Assembly: GCA_958496175.1 (NCBI GenBank) | Contig: OY292277.1 | Coordinates: 24,712,282 to 24,776,281 of the forward strand | From: Sisyra terminalis | Taxonomy: Eukaryota > Arthropoda > Insecta > Neuroptera > Sisyridae | Length of the DNA: 64,000 bases | Direction of reading: 5' to 3' | Shown here: positions 24,201 through 37,611 of the stretch, in pieces | How the letters are laid out: every line of letters starts with the position of its first letter | Position numbering within the stretch: position 1 is the first letter of the stretch | The notes under the pieces: model-generated | Database searches by the model: none | What the model was told of the DNA's origin: nothing | Seen by the model: the letters and a program-made list of their open reading frames with translations, nothing else | Program-made: the position numbers and the translations under genes

Positions 24201-26075
24201 TCATTCCAAGGCATTACTTTAAATACCTTTAAAAACTAGATATTTATATTTTTTATTTAATTAATTTAAATTTATTTTATATTATCTAAAATGTATTTTT
24301 AGTTTTTTGAGGAACTGACCCGGTAGGTTTTCTTGAGCTCGAGTCGGTGGTTGGTCAAAAGTAAATATAATGCGTCTCATATAACTATATTCTACAGGGA
24401 AAATTTCGTGTAAGTAGAACCTGTTATGCTCATATTAAACACCGGTTATACATAGGTGCCGATATTATATAGTGGTGAGAAATTATAGCCAAGGTGATGG
24501 TCTGATTCAACTTAGACTTAAGCGGTATATTTGTTAAGCCGTCAAAAGGAATAGATGATACAAGTGATTAATTTTTTTAATACACTTACCTAGTTCGGAA
24601 TTATTTTTGTATTTTACTCACATAAAATTCAAATTCAAAATAATTTTGTACCTACTAAAAACTAAAACATCGCAAACAAGATTTGCTTTGTATAATTTTA
24701 ATTTGTTAACTTTCCAGTTCGTACTTAATTGCTGATGCTCTTCGTATTATTCAATAATAGTTATATTTTATTTGGCAAAGTAGTATAGATATACAAATAG
24801 GTGTAATCATTGCAAAAACAATAAAATGGTATCATTCGGGCAAATTCAGCTTATTTGTTAGAGTTCTTTAAAATTAGTTCAAAAAATACTTACAACATAG
24901 TGATCGAAACGTAAAATTTCGGAAAATCTGTGTATTAATTACAATATTTCTCTTAGTTTATAAATAATAACTATCTTGAATTGTGACAGTTTTAAAAATG
25001 TAAATGTCATTGAATCAACATTTCTTTGGAGTTGTTGGACTTTCAACCTTTATTTACTTTTTATTTCAGATTATTCCATTTTGAATCGAGTGATCATATA
25101 TGTATAGTACTTTTTGAATCATATCATTGTAAATGCTTAATCAAATTTCATTGTTCGTCTCCATATTCAGTGTTGTGAAAAGAAATCAAAGCATCTGCTG
25201 AAAAAATTAAGTAGGCAAGTATTTTCAATTTAATTCAAAAAAATAAAGTAAATAAATAATTAATGCATTTGAATTTATAAGACAGTATCAACGAATAATT
25301 TTCTATCCATATACTTTTTGCATAAAATAAAATAAATTTTTCGCATGACTAATATACTTGTATATCAAGTGTTTTATTAACATAATACTGCAATAATACA
25401 ATCATTACATTAATTACTTCATTACTTAATATATCCTACTTTTCAGTAGGACTTTGAAATAACGGTTTTACCACTATTTTCTAAGTTTTATTTTAATATT
25501 AAGAATGTTAATATGCGTAGATGGAAGCTAATATCAAAACTAAGGGAAATTTTAAAGGAAATCTTATACACATATATTTTAAGAATTTGATTTTATAATT
25601 AATGCAATTTTAGTTTATACTTTTTTTCAAGAATTTAACAACAAAATATAATCTTTCTTTGTTCTGATATTATTGCGACTTTAAAAAATCACGATAAGTA
25701 CTAATAAAAATATATATAAGTATTGTAAAATCGTTTAATCTTCCTTGAATTTTATAAATATCATTCGCAAGATAATTTAAATATACAAACTTATTATTGT
25801 AGTTTTATCACTGGTAAACAAAAGATTTTTCTGAATAATACAGATATTTCATTATCAAACTTCAAGAGTAATATTTAAATAAGTACTGCGGATTAAATAA
25901 GTTCATAAAATGAAGTTTATATGTACTATAGGTAAAATTTACATAGGAATAAATTATTTATATGTAACCGTCAAAGAATAATTCACGTTAATGTACACAC
26001 CAACGTAATATTTTCGTAATATTATATAAAGTCTTGATATTTCTAAAATATGTAGGTATATCTAAACATATACAG
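21265..26075. other. Long intergenic stretch, no gene seen
   Basis: Almost 5 kb upstream of the hexosaminidase gene with no supported exon. It contains A/T runs such as the oligo-A at about 22255-22271, and slightly GC-richer patches at about 23030-23200, 23630-23740 and 24300-24500 that I could not assign. Regulatory DNA for the hexosaminidase gene could lie here, but no specific site is recognisable. Confidence 0.4.
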
Positions 26076-26085
26076 CCTCCTAGTG

Positions 26086-26331
26086 CAGTGTTTGACAAAT
26101 TGGGGGGCGCGGCTCCCTTCGGGGCCCTGGAACTCTTGTTGGGAAGTCGTGAAATATTTCTATAATAATAATTAATGGTAGATAAATAAAATTCTGTTCT
26201 TCAGTAAAGTATAAACACTTTATGGATGAGTCTTGGATTTTTTTTCTCCAGGCAGTCGCCCGGCTTGCCCATGGCTTTATCGGCTTTATCCGACCCTGAC
26301 TGTACCTGTTAATGTGAGACTCTACTGAGTC
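26086..26331. mobile_element. hAT-like MITE remnants, nested
   Basis: Begins cagtgtttgacaaattgggg followed by gcgcggctccc, a hAT-type terminus. A second hAT-like terminus lies inside on the opposite strand (minus strand cagggtcggataaagccg, about 26300 down, followed by gggcaagccgggcgactgcc). The 7-mer tcctagt occurs on both flanks (26078-26084 and 26332-26338), possibly a decayed target duplication. No transposase frame. Confidence 0.5.
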
Positions 26332-26334
26332 TCC

Positions 26335-27530
26335 TAGTTTAATAAAAATGTACGAATATATATATATATATATATACAACGTTGTGTAAAAATTTCAAAA
26401 CGATCGGTAATGAATTTTAGATTTACAATTTTGGACATATGAACATTACATTTATATATCTCAAGGTTTTTCACTTCTTCAGTTACTTATGTTAACTGTA
26501 GAAAAAATCGGTTTAACATTCTCTGTACCCCAATTTAGTGGTTTCTACGTAGATGGAAGAAAAAAAGCTAAGCGAGCCACTTAAGGAAATATATCTGTAT
26601 AAAATTATTTAAGCGCATAATTTTAAAAGTTATTAATTTTACTCCTAATTAATTACCACTTTTATTATACGTTACACATAAATATGACTTCAATAAAATC
26701 ATAAAATGGTTAGATTGAATTATTTCTATTATCCTTAATTAAGTCCATTTTTCCTTACTGTTTAGTAAGTAAAATGAATCAATATTGAAAAAGAACTAGA
26801 AGTAGAAACGAAAAATTCCAATATTTTCCTTTCACAACTAATCTATTTTAGATTTCCTTATTATTTAATTCTATACTTCTATTTATGGGTATATGTAAAA
26901 TAAAGAAATGGGAAATAAATAGTAATAATGATAAATATTAAAGGTATCTAAGAACATAAGGAAAAATTACTAAATCCATAATATTTTTTGTACATATTAC
27001 CTATCCATTCGTTTTAGTAACTATTACTTTTTAACGTAATATTAAACTACTATAAATTCATTTTTAATATATTCTAAGGTTATTTTTGAATAGTACCAAC
27101 ATATAATAGAGTAATTCTGAATAATTTATTGTAGATACAGATTTTAATTTTTCAATATGTACTGAATTTTTATGAGTACTTACAACTAATGGGTAATGGC
27201 CTTGTAAAGATAAAAGAGGTAATAATTCGAACTAATTTTCACAAAAAAAATAATTATTATGCAACAATCACAATTTTAAATGTTCAACTTGCAAATATTT
27301 TTCAACAGCCTACAACCTATGACATATGTATATATATCCACGGTACCTACCTATTCTTATCTACATATCAGTAGATTTGCATGATAAATATTAAATACAT
27401 AGTCTATGTTTAAAAATAGTTTACTTAATTGCCTACATCGATAACCATCAACTAAAAAAATTAATTAATATTACTTAGTATTCTCCTTCTTAATCCAACA
27501 TCACTGCCGATGTATGGCGATTAAAAAAAT
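26335..27530. other. Intergenic, no gene seen
   Basis: AT-rich, with a short (TA)n tract at about 26356-26377. No supported exon. Confidence 0.4.
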
Positions 27531-27535
27531 GACTA

Positions 27536-28015
27536 TCACATGGGGAGTTCCAGGTTTCTCAGAACCTGTTGGATGGTCCTTCTCCAGCAATTACGCTCTT
27601 TTGCCTGTCGCGTCGCGGACGCGAAACTTGAATCAACGAGCTTTTCCACCACTTCCGTCCAACGGGTTGGTGATCGCCCTCGTTTTCTTTTCCCTTCAGG
27701 TCGTCCTTGTACCATTAGCTTTTCCATGGTCTCGTGGCGCGCGATATGTCCGAAAAACCTGTGGATTCGTCCATACGTCAGTGAAGAGAGTCTTTGGACT
27801 AGCTTAACTTCGTTCAAGACAGAGACATTAGTTCTTTTAACCATCCATAGGATCCGTAGCATTCTCCTCCAGACCCACATTTCGAAGGCATCAATTCGTC
27901 GCCGATCAGCTGCACGGATAGTCCACGTTTCCGAAGCGTAGGAGAAGATAGGAAAAATCAGTGTACCAACCAATCATATTTTAGTAGCTTTTAATATGTT
28001 GCGGTCCTTCCTTAC
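27536..28015 (-). pseudogene. RTE-type non-LTR retrotransposon, C-terminal reverse-transcriptase fragment
   Basis: The minus frame from about 28015 encodes the end of an RTE-like endonuclease/reverse transcriptase: FPIFSYASETWTIRAADRRR, DAFEMWVWRRMLRI, LNEVKLVQRLSSLTYGRI, GKRKRGRSPTRW. This block is the conserved C-terminal part after the polymerase palm. A stop precedes LVGTLIFP, and everything upstream (endonuclease, polymerase) is absent, so it is a 5'-truncated dead copy, as is usual for this class. The last 145 codons are still open, suggesting it is not very old. Forward frames over it (27514-27941) are shadows. Confidence 0.85.
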
Positions 28016-28019
28016 TTAA

Positions 28020-28835
28020 TATTACTTATAAATTAAAAATTGATAAGTATTTATAGTATTGATCTTTTAATTGATAGGATAAGTACCTTATTTGTTTTTT
28101 TTGCATCGATGAAATAAAGATTTATTTTTAAATATCAAAAGTATCTGATGTATAAGATATCATTTTATTATAGAAATCTAAAGATCTACCCACTTTGCTC
28201 ATTAAGCTCCGAAATCTAAGCTCATTTCACTTATCAAAACCGATTTTGTTAAAAACAAATATTTTGTCAAATTAAAAGGACCTACTCTTAATATTTCTTT
28301 TCAACTATATAAAATAAATTTTTTACTCGCGTCATTTGAATTTCTCATTTGTATCATTTTACCAATAGATATTAAAAATGTTTTTATTGAGAACATCGTA
28401 CTATACGCTGCTAAGGTTATAAAAGTCTCAGGACAATTTTAAACTAAATTTCATTAAAACTCATATGAAAATGAACGGGTAGGATACGATTGTACCAATT
28501 TTACGTATGTTGGTAATATCCATTTCAAAAACAGGATTTTGGTATTTGATCAAGTTCACAGAACTGAATCGATGTAAATTTAATTTGCGTTTTGATTTTA
28601 TATAAAAAACAGTTCAATTGAGAACTGACCAGTAGGCGCAGCTTGAAAAACAGGGCCACGTATTGTGTGTAACCAAAGAATTGCTCATAATCTTCAATTA
28701 ATCTACAGGTGTAAGCTTCTAAATTTAAAATTTTGTTCACTATGGTTAACCTTTTTTTAACTTCCTTTCCTGTTTTTTAGAATTTTGTTTGGATCTTAAG
28801 TTGTGAAAAAGTGTAAAACTCAGCTTACCAAAATT
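28020..28835. other. Intergenic, no gene seen
   Basis: AT-rich. The minus open frame at 28525-28740 has no recognisable similarity. Confidence 0.35.
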
Positions 28836-28837
28836 TA

Positions 28838-29012
28838 TTAGCGTCGATACTGTTCCCCGAGTAGGAAAAGTGATCTCGTTTAGTGTTTTTCGATTATGAA
28901 TTAAATCGATCATTAATACCGTTCGACTAATAAATAGATAAAACTACTATAGAAAAATAGTTATTTTTCGAAGGCATCTTTTTATATTATCATTCAAAAC
29001 ACACTTGAGAAA
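28838..29012 (+). pseudogene. Relic of a third vanin-like copy (intron 2 fragment)
   Basis: This stretch (gcgtcgatactgttcccc...tcattcaaaacacactt) matches intron 2 of the intact vanin-like gene (about 30125-30285) and of the broken copy (about 36898-37075), including the block gattatgaattaaatcgatc. No exon survives beside it. The match ends where the MITE at 29013 begins. It is best read as the leftover of a further upstream tandem copy. Confidence 0.6.
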
Positions 29013-29250
29013 TTTAGACTTATCACGTACCGTAAAATAAGGGGACTGATGGATTTTTTTTCTACTTAGAAAATTGTTCATAACTTAAAATTACGATTTT
29101 TACATTTCAAGAAGCGTTTATATCATAAATATATTATATTAATAAAATTTTAATAAAAGCGTAAAATCGTATTTTCAAGTTATGAACAATTTTCTAAGTA
29201 GAAAAAAAATCCATCAGTCCCCTTATTTTACGGTACGTGATAAGTCTAAA
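29013..29250. mobile_element. Palindromic MITE with about 85-bp arms
   Basis: Left arm starts tttagacttatcacgtaccg; right arm ends cggtacgtgataagtctaaa. The arms pair inward through aaataaggggactgatgg and ttgttcataactt, leaving an AT-rich loop of about 60 bp. The right half recurs at about 35890-36031 upstream of the broken vanin copy, so this insertion was already there when that segment duplicated. No coding capacity. Confidence 0.75.
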
Positions 29251-29737
29251 CAAAAAATATTTACTATATACCACCCATACGAAAACGTGGATATCATTTA
29301 GTTCCTAACATAGAACAACAGTTATCTATGAAATATTTTTCCTTAAAAATGAATCTGGCCTGACGGCTAAATTGTATTTTCTTTGAATTACTTTAGGAAA
29401 AGTGAATATTATTGAACTCAGATGTTTTTTTTTTCAAATAATTCCCTAACAAAAAAGCGGTACAGGGTTATATGGGGGATTAGACAATATATTATACTTC
29501 CAAACTATCGCGATTCATAAAGTTTAAATTACTTAATATTTTTATTAACACTTTAAATCAAAAGTTTAATAACTCCTATCTTTTTATTAGCTATCTTATA
29601 AATGCATGTACAATAGCCACAATTTAGATAACGGTGACCTTCAATGTTTACTACTTAAATTATGATTAAATATTTTACAGAAAAATAAATTGAATCAAAC
29701 AATTTTGATAAAAAAAGAAATAATCAAAACACAACCA

Positions 29738-29745
29738 TATCGATA
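29738..29745. promoter_or_regulatory. DRE-like motif upstream of vanin-like gene
   Basis: tatcgata lies 18 bases before the start codon and is preserved at the same place in the broken copy (36497-36504). TATCGATA is the insect DRE promoter motif. Functional use here is inference; the conservation may simply reflect recent duplication. Confidence 0.35.
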
Positions 29746-29762
29746 GAAGTGCATCTCAAAAA

Positions 29763-32700
29763 ATGCTCCCGAGAAAGTGCTGGATTCTTACTCTATTGGT
29801 ACTTTGTACTATATTAGTAAATTTGGTGCACGGTGAAGTAAGTAAAAATTTAGAATATAGTTAATTTGAATTTAAATTGAAATTTTTCTTCAAATGTTTA
29901 CAAAAAGGAAAAAAATGATAGGTATTATCGAGCAGCTGTTATGGAATATTCTCCAACACCGGCTTTTAATGATAATGGAGAGTGTGAACATATTGTTGTG
30001 AACGTGGAAAATTACATTCAAAAAATAAAAAGCGCTGCTATAAAGGTACTCGTAAAAAGTATAAATATGTATTATAAGATTTTTTTTAAATATATGAATT
30101 TATTTTTGGACATCCACATTCGTAGTTTATTAGCGTCGAAAGTCATAGTGGTTTTCGATTATTATGAATTAAATCGATCATTAATTCCGTTCGACTAACT
30201 GGTAGATAGAACTATTATAGAAGAAAACTTATTTTTCTAAAAAATCTTTTCGAAATATCGTTCAAGAAACACATGATAAATAATTCAGTTTATATTTTTT
30301 TTAAAAATATACAACCTTTTATAACTCTTTGCCATTGTTTTAAATCTTTTTCATGGAAAATTTAATTCCAAAAATTACTGTGACAAACAACTATTATCAC
30401 TTATCTTCCAATTTAAATCATTTTAAAATCTTAAGTCTGAAGTTCAGTTTTATAAATGTCAATCTAATTTGGAAACTATTAATTAATATAGAACATTTGC
30501 ATAGCAATTGGAAAATAAAAACATTCAATAAATCGCTTACTACAGAAAAATCATAGTTTCGAGTGCAGTTTAAATTTGAATTATGCTATTCTCTATTTCT
30601 GCAGTAATATGAGACCCCGAATACATATGAATAAAGAACAATTGTTATAAGTAATTTTCCTGGAGAATAATTGTTAAAATAATACAGGATGAGACATAAA
30701 AATCTTCCATCTCTGCCCAAGTTGTGACGTAAAAAAAAAGGATAAGGGAAGTTGGTTTCAAAAGATAAGTTAATTCCTACTGTTTTAAGTACCCATCATG
30801 GTTGGAGCAGCGAAAAACAATTAGACTAACTACAAGAAATACAGTGCCAGTAGTAGTGAAAACCTTTTCAAGAATGCTTACATTTATAATTCTACGACTG
30901 GTATCTCATTGAGTTCTTTAACCAATATAATAATCTTCCAAGAATGGCGTTTTAATTCGGTGATAAATTAATTGATATTCTTACAGTGTTTCCACATTTT
31001 CTGACGATCTTATAATCTTAGGTCTATCAAGTGATTTTGTTATTTATTCATTGAGTTGCTTAAATATTATAAATTAAAAATATTTTCTTTTGGTCTAAGA
31101 ACACAATTCCAAAATATTCCTGTATATATTAATTTTTAGCCAAATTTTCGGATAAATTGGAATAAATTTTCGTTTTAAGATATCCTTATTATTTATCAGC
31201 ATCTTAAGTGAATTATTTAAACTCAAGAATAATTGAACTGATTTTGATAAAATTTTATAGTAAGGCACAAGTCATTACAGTACGGTATATTCATATAATC
31301 TCTTATATCAAGATATTTCTTATATACACGTAACTGAGGGATGAAAAAAAAACAGTCTACTTAACGAAGTAGAGCACCATTGAGTAGGTTTTAAAAAAGT
31401 CCATAGATATTTTAATTAAACAAATAGTTTTTAAAATAATTGCTTTGAAAATGCAATAATTGATCTTTTGAGCTATGAACAATTTTCCTTTAGCCCTTAA
31501 ATTCTTTAACCTAGCGATACAGTAACGGTAAATGGTAAATGTAAACAAAACTATTGTTAACATATAAACATAATAAGTAGACGAAGTCACGGGTATCAAC
31601 TAGTTAGTCTCAATAACGACTAAACCTCGATGACATTGGTTCATCCCATGATGGGTATTGCAAACAGCAGAAATTAAGCAATCACATGAGACTTCTTAGT
31701 TTTTTTATTCCCATTATAATGAAAAATGAACCTATCTTTTGTGGAACTTCTTTATGCTTCAGCCTGTATAATAATGAACAAAGAAAATTAATCGTAATAA
31801 ATCAAAGATATCATAACTTTTTAACATAGATAAGAGAGCATTATATTACAAATTGCATACACAAATTGCTTTAATAAATTGATAAGTATTTACAATATTA
31901 TAACATTTCTTCTTTTTCTAGAAAGTTGATATCATTGTATTTCCAGAAGTCGGATTAACCGGAGTAAAAATTCCGGCTGATAGGAATAAAATTCGTGAAT
32001 GTGGTACACGCGTTCCGAAAATCAAGGAAAAGCTATCATGTGACGATTATCCAAAGAATGTAGCCAATGTATGTAATTTAAAGAAGCATTTCCCAATACA
32101 CTTCTGAAAAAAAATTAATAATTTTATTCAATAGTGGTTCAAAAATATTTCTTGCGCAGCCAAAGAAAACCATATCTACGTGGCTTTAAATCTTATTGAA
32201 GTTGTCGACTGTAATAGTATTCTTGAAAAATGTCCTGAGGATAAAACTTTTATTTATAATAGTAACATCGTTCTCGATAGATTAGGCAGAGTTGTCGCTC
32301 GGTAGGTTATAGGAAACATTTTTCTTTTGAAAAAGTATTCAACTGGATTATATTTTATTTTAGATATCGAAAATTTAACTTATACGTGGAACCTGGATTT
32401 GACTCTACTAAAAATCCTGACCTAACTACTTTTACAACTGATTTTGGTGTTACTTTTGGCATATTTATTTGTTTTGACATCTTATTCAAAACTCCAGCTC
32501 TAGACGTTATTCGTTCAAAAAATGTTACGAATTTCATTTATTCAACAGCTTGGTTTTCTGAACTACCATTTCTAACTGGTAAAACTCGACATAAAACCGT
32601 CTTGTAAGGTTTCAGATGAGTTTTAAAGTTTTTGTGATTGGGTCTATAATCATTAAAAGGGTTACTTCTAAAATTCTCAAAAAAATTCAAATACAATTGA

Positions 32701-34026
32701 TTGAAATTCGTTATACACAATCATACCCTCAAGTATATGAAATCCTGTTCAAAAAAAGGATTTAGAAACATTTTGAAATCATTACATTTAAAATGCCTTT
32801 AAATGCCATTTTTAACGTAGAGCACACATGCTTGAGCAATGATAGGAAGTCCCACCTTGGAATTCGGAGATTAAGGCAAAAAGACTCTATCATAAAAAGA
32901 AATAAAATCCATCTTACATTTTACGCGACTGTCGCAAAAGATGAAGTCCTATACTTTAGCACTATTGTTTATTTTTAGCTACACAGGTTCAACAAGGATG
33001 GGCGTATGCTAACAACGTGAATTTGCTGGCTTCGGGCTTAGATGATCCTGGAACTAAAAATGCAGGAAGTGGTATCTACTCAAGCCATTTTGGAGCTTTA
33101 AACGTATATATGCCTTTAAGTCGTAGCGATAAAATGTTAATTGCTGATGTACCAAAGTTTCATTTGTCTGCTGAAAAGAAAGACTTTAATGTTGCTGAAG
33201 ATTATGTTGTAGATCATGTTGATGCTTCAACACCAGAAGATGTAACACTAGCAAAAATAAAATTTAATGCTTTTTTTTAAATTTTTCAAAAATATTTTTA
33301 GATGAGAGATGAAATAACTTTATTTAACGATCAAACTTTGACCAAAGCAACATCAGAGCTATTCGATTTTAACAAAAATGCATCACAGAAAACAATATTG
33401 TGCAGCGACAATAATTTCTGTTGTTCCTTCCACGTTGAAGTAGAACGAACCGATAAATTCCAATATTTTCATAGGTACATTAAGAATAAAATACAGTGAT
33501 ATTTATATCATAAAAATGTTTTCTCGTTTACTATATTTTCAGGGCAGTTGCCTACGATGGTGTTAGATTGTTCGGAACGGCAGCTACTGGAGGTATTCAA
33601 TTTTGCGGCTTAATTACATGTCTCAATGATTCTTCAATCGAGTCGTGCGGTCTTAGAAAAAAGTTCATTCATAATGATTCTGATGACATCATTTTCAATA
33701 AAATTGAGATAGAGGGCAACTTCAAGGATAGTCTTGATTCTTTCCAGTTTCCATCTACCGTTAGGCAAAATTTATTGCCAATTGAAGGATCGAATTTTAC
33801 ATACACCAAAACTAATTACGAAGGTTTAAATCGTATAGAATTAACAGAGCCGATAAGCCATTTACTAACATTTGGTATTTATGGTCGAGATATTGCACGT
33901 GATCAAAAACCTAAAAAACCTAAAGAGCATGAGAAAACTAAAAAAGATCCAGGTAATAGTTGTTCATTACCTTTACCTAATATTCTTGCATTAAGTATAA
34001 TATTAATGGCTATGATTTTTGTCTAG
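29763..34026 (+). CDS. Vanin/biotinidase-like amidohydrolase (pantetheinase family), GPI-anchored
   Basis: A nitrilase-superfamily enzyme; relatives release pantothenate from pantetheine or biotin from biocytin. Exons: 29763-29837, 29908-30045, 31922-32068, 32135-32301, 32364-32578, 32979-33241, 33302-33474 and 33543-34026, in phase, giving 553 residues. The signal peptide is in exon 1 (WILTLLVLCTILVNLVHG). The catalytic triad is visible: Glu38 in AAVMEYSP, Lys179 in RYRKFNLY and Cys212 in GIFICFDILF, matching human VNN1 Glu79, Lys178 and Cys211 in context. QVQQGWAYANNVNLLASG and GSGIY are family signatures. The C-terminal half carries Cys-rich sequence (NNFCCSFHVE). The last 25 residues (SCSLPLPNILALSIILMAMI...) are a hydrophobic tail fitting a GPI-anchor signal, so the product is probably on the outer cell surface. 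A truncated duplicate lies 2.5 kb downstream. Substrate is not predictable. Confidence 0.93.
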
Positions 34027-34029
34027 ATA

Positions 34030-35555
34030 CTAAGGATGAGCTGTAGACTTATGTAGAGACTAAACAGATTACTTATAATTTACTAATACTCGTACGGATC
34101 CTATTAAAAGATTACATAAATCCCAAACAATTATACTTCATCAGTTTAATGAAAATGCATGAATTTAATGAAACAGGTTCAATGAAAACCTGTTGGGTGT
34201 TCAATGTGTTACGATGATATTTGTCATTTTGGGTGAAAAAACATTATAGGTATATATACTAACATACAACGTCAAATGAAAAATAGTTTCCCCAGTCATT
34301 CTATTCCACGCAATCCATTGAAATCGAAAAGATTAATAATATGTATGTGAAATTTTACCAATTGGCACGTGTGTGAAGAAATACTCAATACAAATACATC
34401 ACCAAAGTGAGACAAACCAATTACCTATTGCGAAGAATGGAATGATCGTGTTTTTGGATCCTTATTTACTAAAATACGCCACTCCAAAAATTAAAAAAGT
34501 AAATACTCAATACTTGATATTCTGATTAACCAATGATTTCCAACCAATGCCATTGTTGGATATGACTGCTATTAACTCATAAAACCTTATACCTAACTAA
34601 AAACGGAATTAGTTTATATCAAGAACGACTTATTTAACTGTTTATATGACGAAACATTTTTTAACAGAATAATTTTTGTCAACTTTTTTTAATAATACTC
34701 ATATATATGAAAAATAATTATATAATTGTGAATTTATAAATTAATATAGGTAACTACTGTTATTGTAAATTTATACATAAAACTGATTAGAATAAATTAA
34801 GAATATTTTTTAAATTAATAACTTAGTGTCTCTAACTTACTTTTTAACACTTATTATTCGAAAGATTATGTATACTATAAAAATATGGTAAATTTGAGCA
34901 ATATATCATATGTACACACGAGTACCATATGTAATTTAATTTAACCAAAACGTTTTATCAGAGATTTCGCCTTTTTGATGTGCATAAAATAAAAAAACAA
35001 AAAAAAAACTCCATTGGGTACTGGAACTATTTATGGGAACAAGAGCCAACAGCGGATTACAAGCTTATGAGGAGGGGGCTTGGAAAATATTGTAATATCT
35101 TTTGTTCCCCTTATTAAAAGATATCAAAGTTTATAAATTTATAAAATGAGTTTTTTAGGGTAGACAGTGATAAGTTTGTTTTCTTTGTAAATAGTGTGCC
35201 GATTCAGAAAAGGTGAGGAACCATATTTAAAAGAACATTTATTTTTGTGAGAATAAAAAAAACATTTATCAATGTTTCAAAAATATCTGTAATTTTTAAT
35301 TATGTCTTAATTGATATCAACAAATTAATAGATGATTCTTCAGATTAACCTTAGAAATTTTATTTGAAACAATTCGTTTATCGTCTTTCAATAATAAATG
35401 CCCGTATTTTTTCATCTAGATAGTCGCATTAATCTGCCAGATAAATTTTTATCCGGGGGATAGAGAAAAAATGCATATTTTCATGTGAGAATAGTGATAT
35501 GTGGAGAATAAATGAGTTGGATTTATCTAACAAATAAATTTTTATTTATTAACAC
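34030..35555. other. Spacer between the vanin-like copies
   Basis: Contains the 3' UTR of the vanin-like gene (an AATAAA occurs as far out as about 34792) and AT-rich sequence. No gene recognised apart from the possible orphan exon at 35560-35690. Confidence 0.4.
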
Positions 35556-35559
35556 TTAC

Positions 35560-35690
35560 GCAATTATTTCTTGTCCAAAATGGTCCAAAATATTTGTAAC
35601 GACTTGCATCCAAGTTAATGTTTGTTGCACTCACATAGATACACATACCAACACAATGTTTTGACGATCGCACAGTTAAAATTGCAATTC
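35560..35690 (-). CDS. Possible orphan exon, unknown protein
   Basis: On the minus strand a 131-bp open segment is bounded by an acceptor (ttccttttaag) and a strong donor (gtaagt). It reads IAILTVRSSKHCVGMCIYVS, then ATNINLDASRYKYFGPFW and TRNNC. Composition is less AT-biased than the surroundings, and the three cysteines and aromatic residues look protein-like. No family was recognised and no partner exon was found nearby, so it could belong to a gene whose other exons lie far off or to a decayed one. Low confidence. Confidence 0.3.
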
Positions 35691-37349
35691 CTTAAAAGGA
35701 AATATTAAAATGTTTTAATTTTATAAAATATAATTGTTCAATTAAAATATAAAAATTATTAAAAACAATTTTTTCCGCGGATTTGAGCCCAATGTTTTGG
35801 CATTTCCAGAAGGTAAAAACAGATAAAATTTAATTTAATTAAGAGCACAATTCAAATACGTTAGACTGCATTCAGTGCGTTTTAGCGAGTGTTATAATTG
35901 TATAAATATAATTTATTTATGATATATTCGCTTTTTGAAATGTAAAATTCGTTTTTTCAAGATGTGAACAATTTTCAAAGTAGGAAAAAAAACATCAACT
36001 CCCTTATTTCACGGTACGTGATAAATCTAAACCAAAAATATTTATTATATGCCACCCAGACGAATACGTGGATATCATTTTGTTTCTAACTTTGCATAAC
36101 AATTACTAATGAAATATTTTCCCTTAAAAATAAATCTTGCCTGACGGCTAAACTGTATTTTCCTTGAATTACTTTAAGAAAAATGAATGTTCTTAAATTC
36201 AGATGTTTTTTTAAATAATTTCCTGATAAAAAAATAGAACAGGGTTATATGGGTGATTAGGCAATATATTGTACTTCCAAACTACCGCGAGTCATAAATT
36301 TTTATCAACATTTTATATCAAAGTTTTAATAACTTCTTCCTTTTTATTAGCTTCCTTATAAATGCATGTACAGTAGCTACAATTTAGATAACGGTGACCT
36401 ACAATGTTTACTACTTAAATTATGATTAAATATTTTACAGAAAAATAAATTCAATCAAACAATTTAAAAAAAATAGAAATAATCACAATATAACCATATC
36501 GATAGAAGTGCTTCTCAAAAAATGCTTCCAAGAAAGTATTGGATTCTTACTCTATTGGCACTTTGTAGTATATCAGTAAATGAGGTGCACGGTGAGGTAA
36601 GGGTAATTCTACAATATAGTTAATTCGAATTTAAATTGATTTTTTTTTCTTTAAATGTTTATAAAAAGGAAAAAAAATAATAGTTATTATCGAGCAGCGG
36701 TTATGGACTATTCTCCAATACCGGCTTTTAATGATCTCATGGAGAGTGTGAACATATTGTTGTGAACGTGGAAAATTATATTCAAAAAATTAAAATGCAG
36801 CTTTAAAGGTACTCATAAAAAATATAAATATGTAATTTAATATTTTTTTAAATATATGATACTTAATTCTTCGACATCGGCGTCCGTAGTTTATTAACGT
36901 CGATACTGTTCTCTAAGTAGAATAAGAAGAGACCTCATTTAATGTTTTTTGATTATGAATTAAATCGATCATTAAAAACTTTCGACTTATAAATAGATAA
37001 AACAACTATAGGAAAATACTTAATTTTTGAAAATATATTTTTATAATATCATTCAAAAAACACTTAATAAATTATTCAATTTATAACTTTTTAAAAATAT
37101 ACAACCTCTTATAACACTTAGTCATTGTTTTCAATTTTCTTCATGGAAAACTCAAGTCCAAAAATTATTGTGACAAACAACCAATATTATTATTTATTCC
37201 AATTTTAAATCATTTTAAAATCTAAGGTCTCGAGTTCAGTTCTAATTCTTCAATTATGCTATTCTCTATTTATTTGTATCTTAAGTCTATTCTTTTCACT
37301 CAAGAAATTTTATAATAAGACACAGGTCATTGTATCACTAACAGTAGGT

Positions 37350-37408
37350 TATATATATATATATATATACATAATGGAAACATAATGGAACATAATGGAA
37401 CATAATGA
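37350..37408. repeat. (TA)n plus cataatgga tandem repeat
   Basis: A (TA)n tract (about 37350-37370) runs into three or four tandem units of cataatggaa. It sits at the left junction of the inverted segment in the broken vanin copy. Confidence 0.6.
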
Positions 37409-37611
37409 AAATAGAAAAGTGAAATCTCATATGATTTATTTTAATTATTTTTATCATATGAGTTATTTTCTGCTGTTTGCATTGCCCATCATGGGATGGA
37501 CCAACACCATCGAGATTTAGTCGTTATTAGGACTAACTAGTTGATACCCGTGACTTCGTCTACTTATTATGTTTATTTGTTAACAATATTTTTGTTTACA
37601 TTTGCCACTTA

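Noticed and set aside
27514..27941. Two plus-strand frames of about 100-130 codons
   Set aside because: Shadows of the minus-strand RTE reverse-transcriptase fragment.
35760..35815. Plus-strand NVLAFPEGK resembling the vanin exon 3 motif (IVFPEVG)
   Set aside because: Match is too short, splice signals are poor, and flanking sequence does not resemble the vanin intron.
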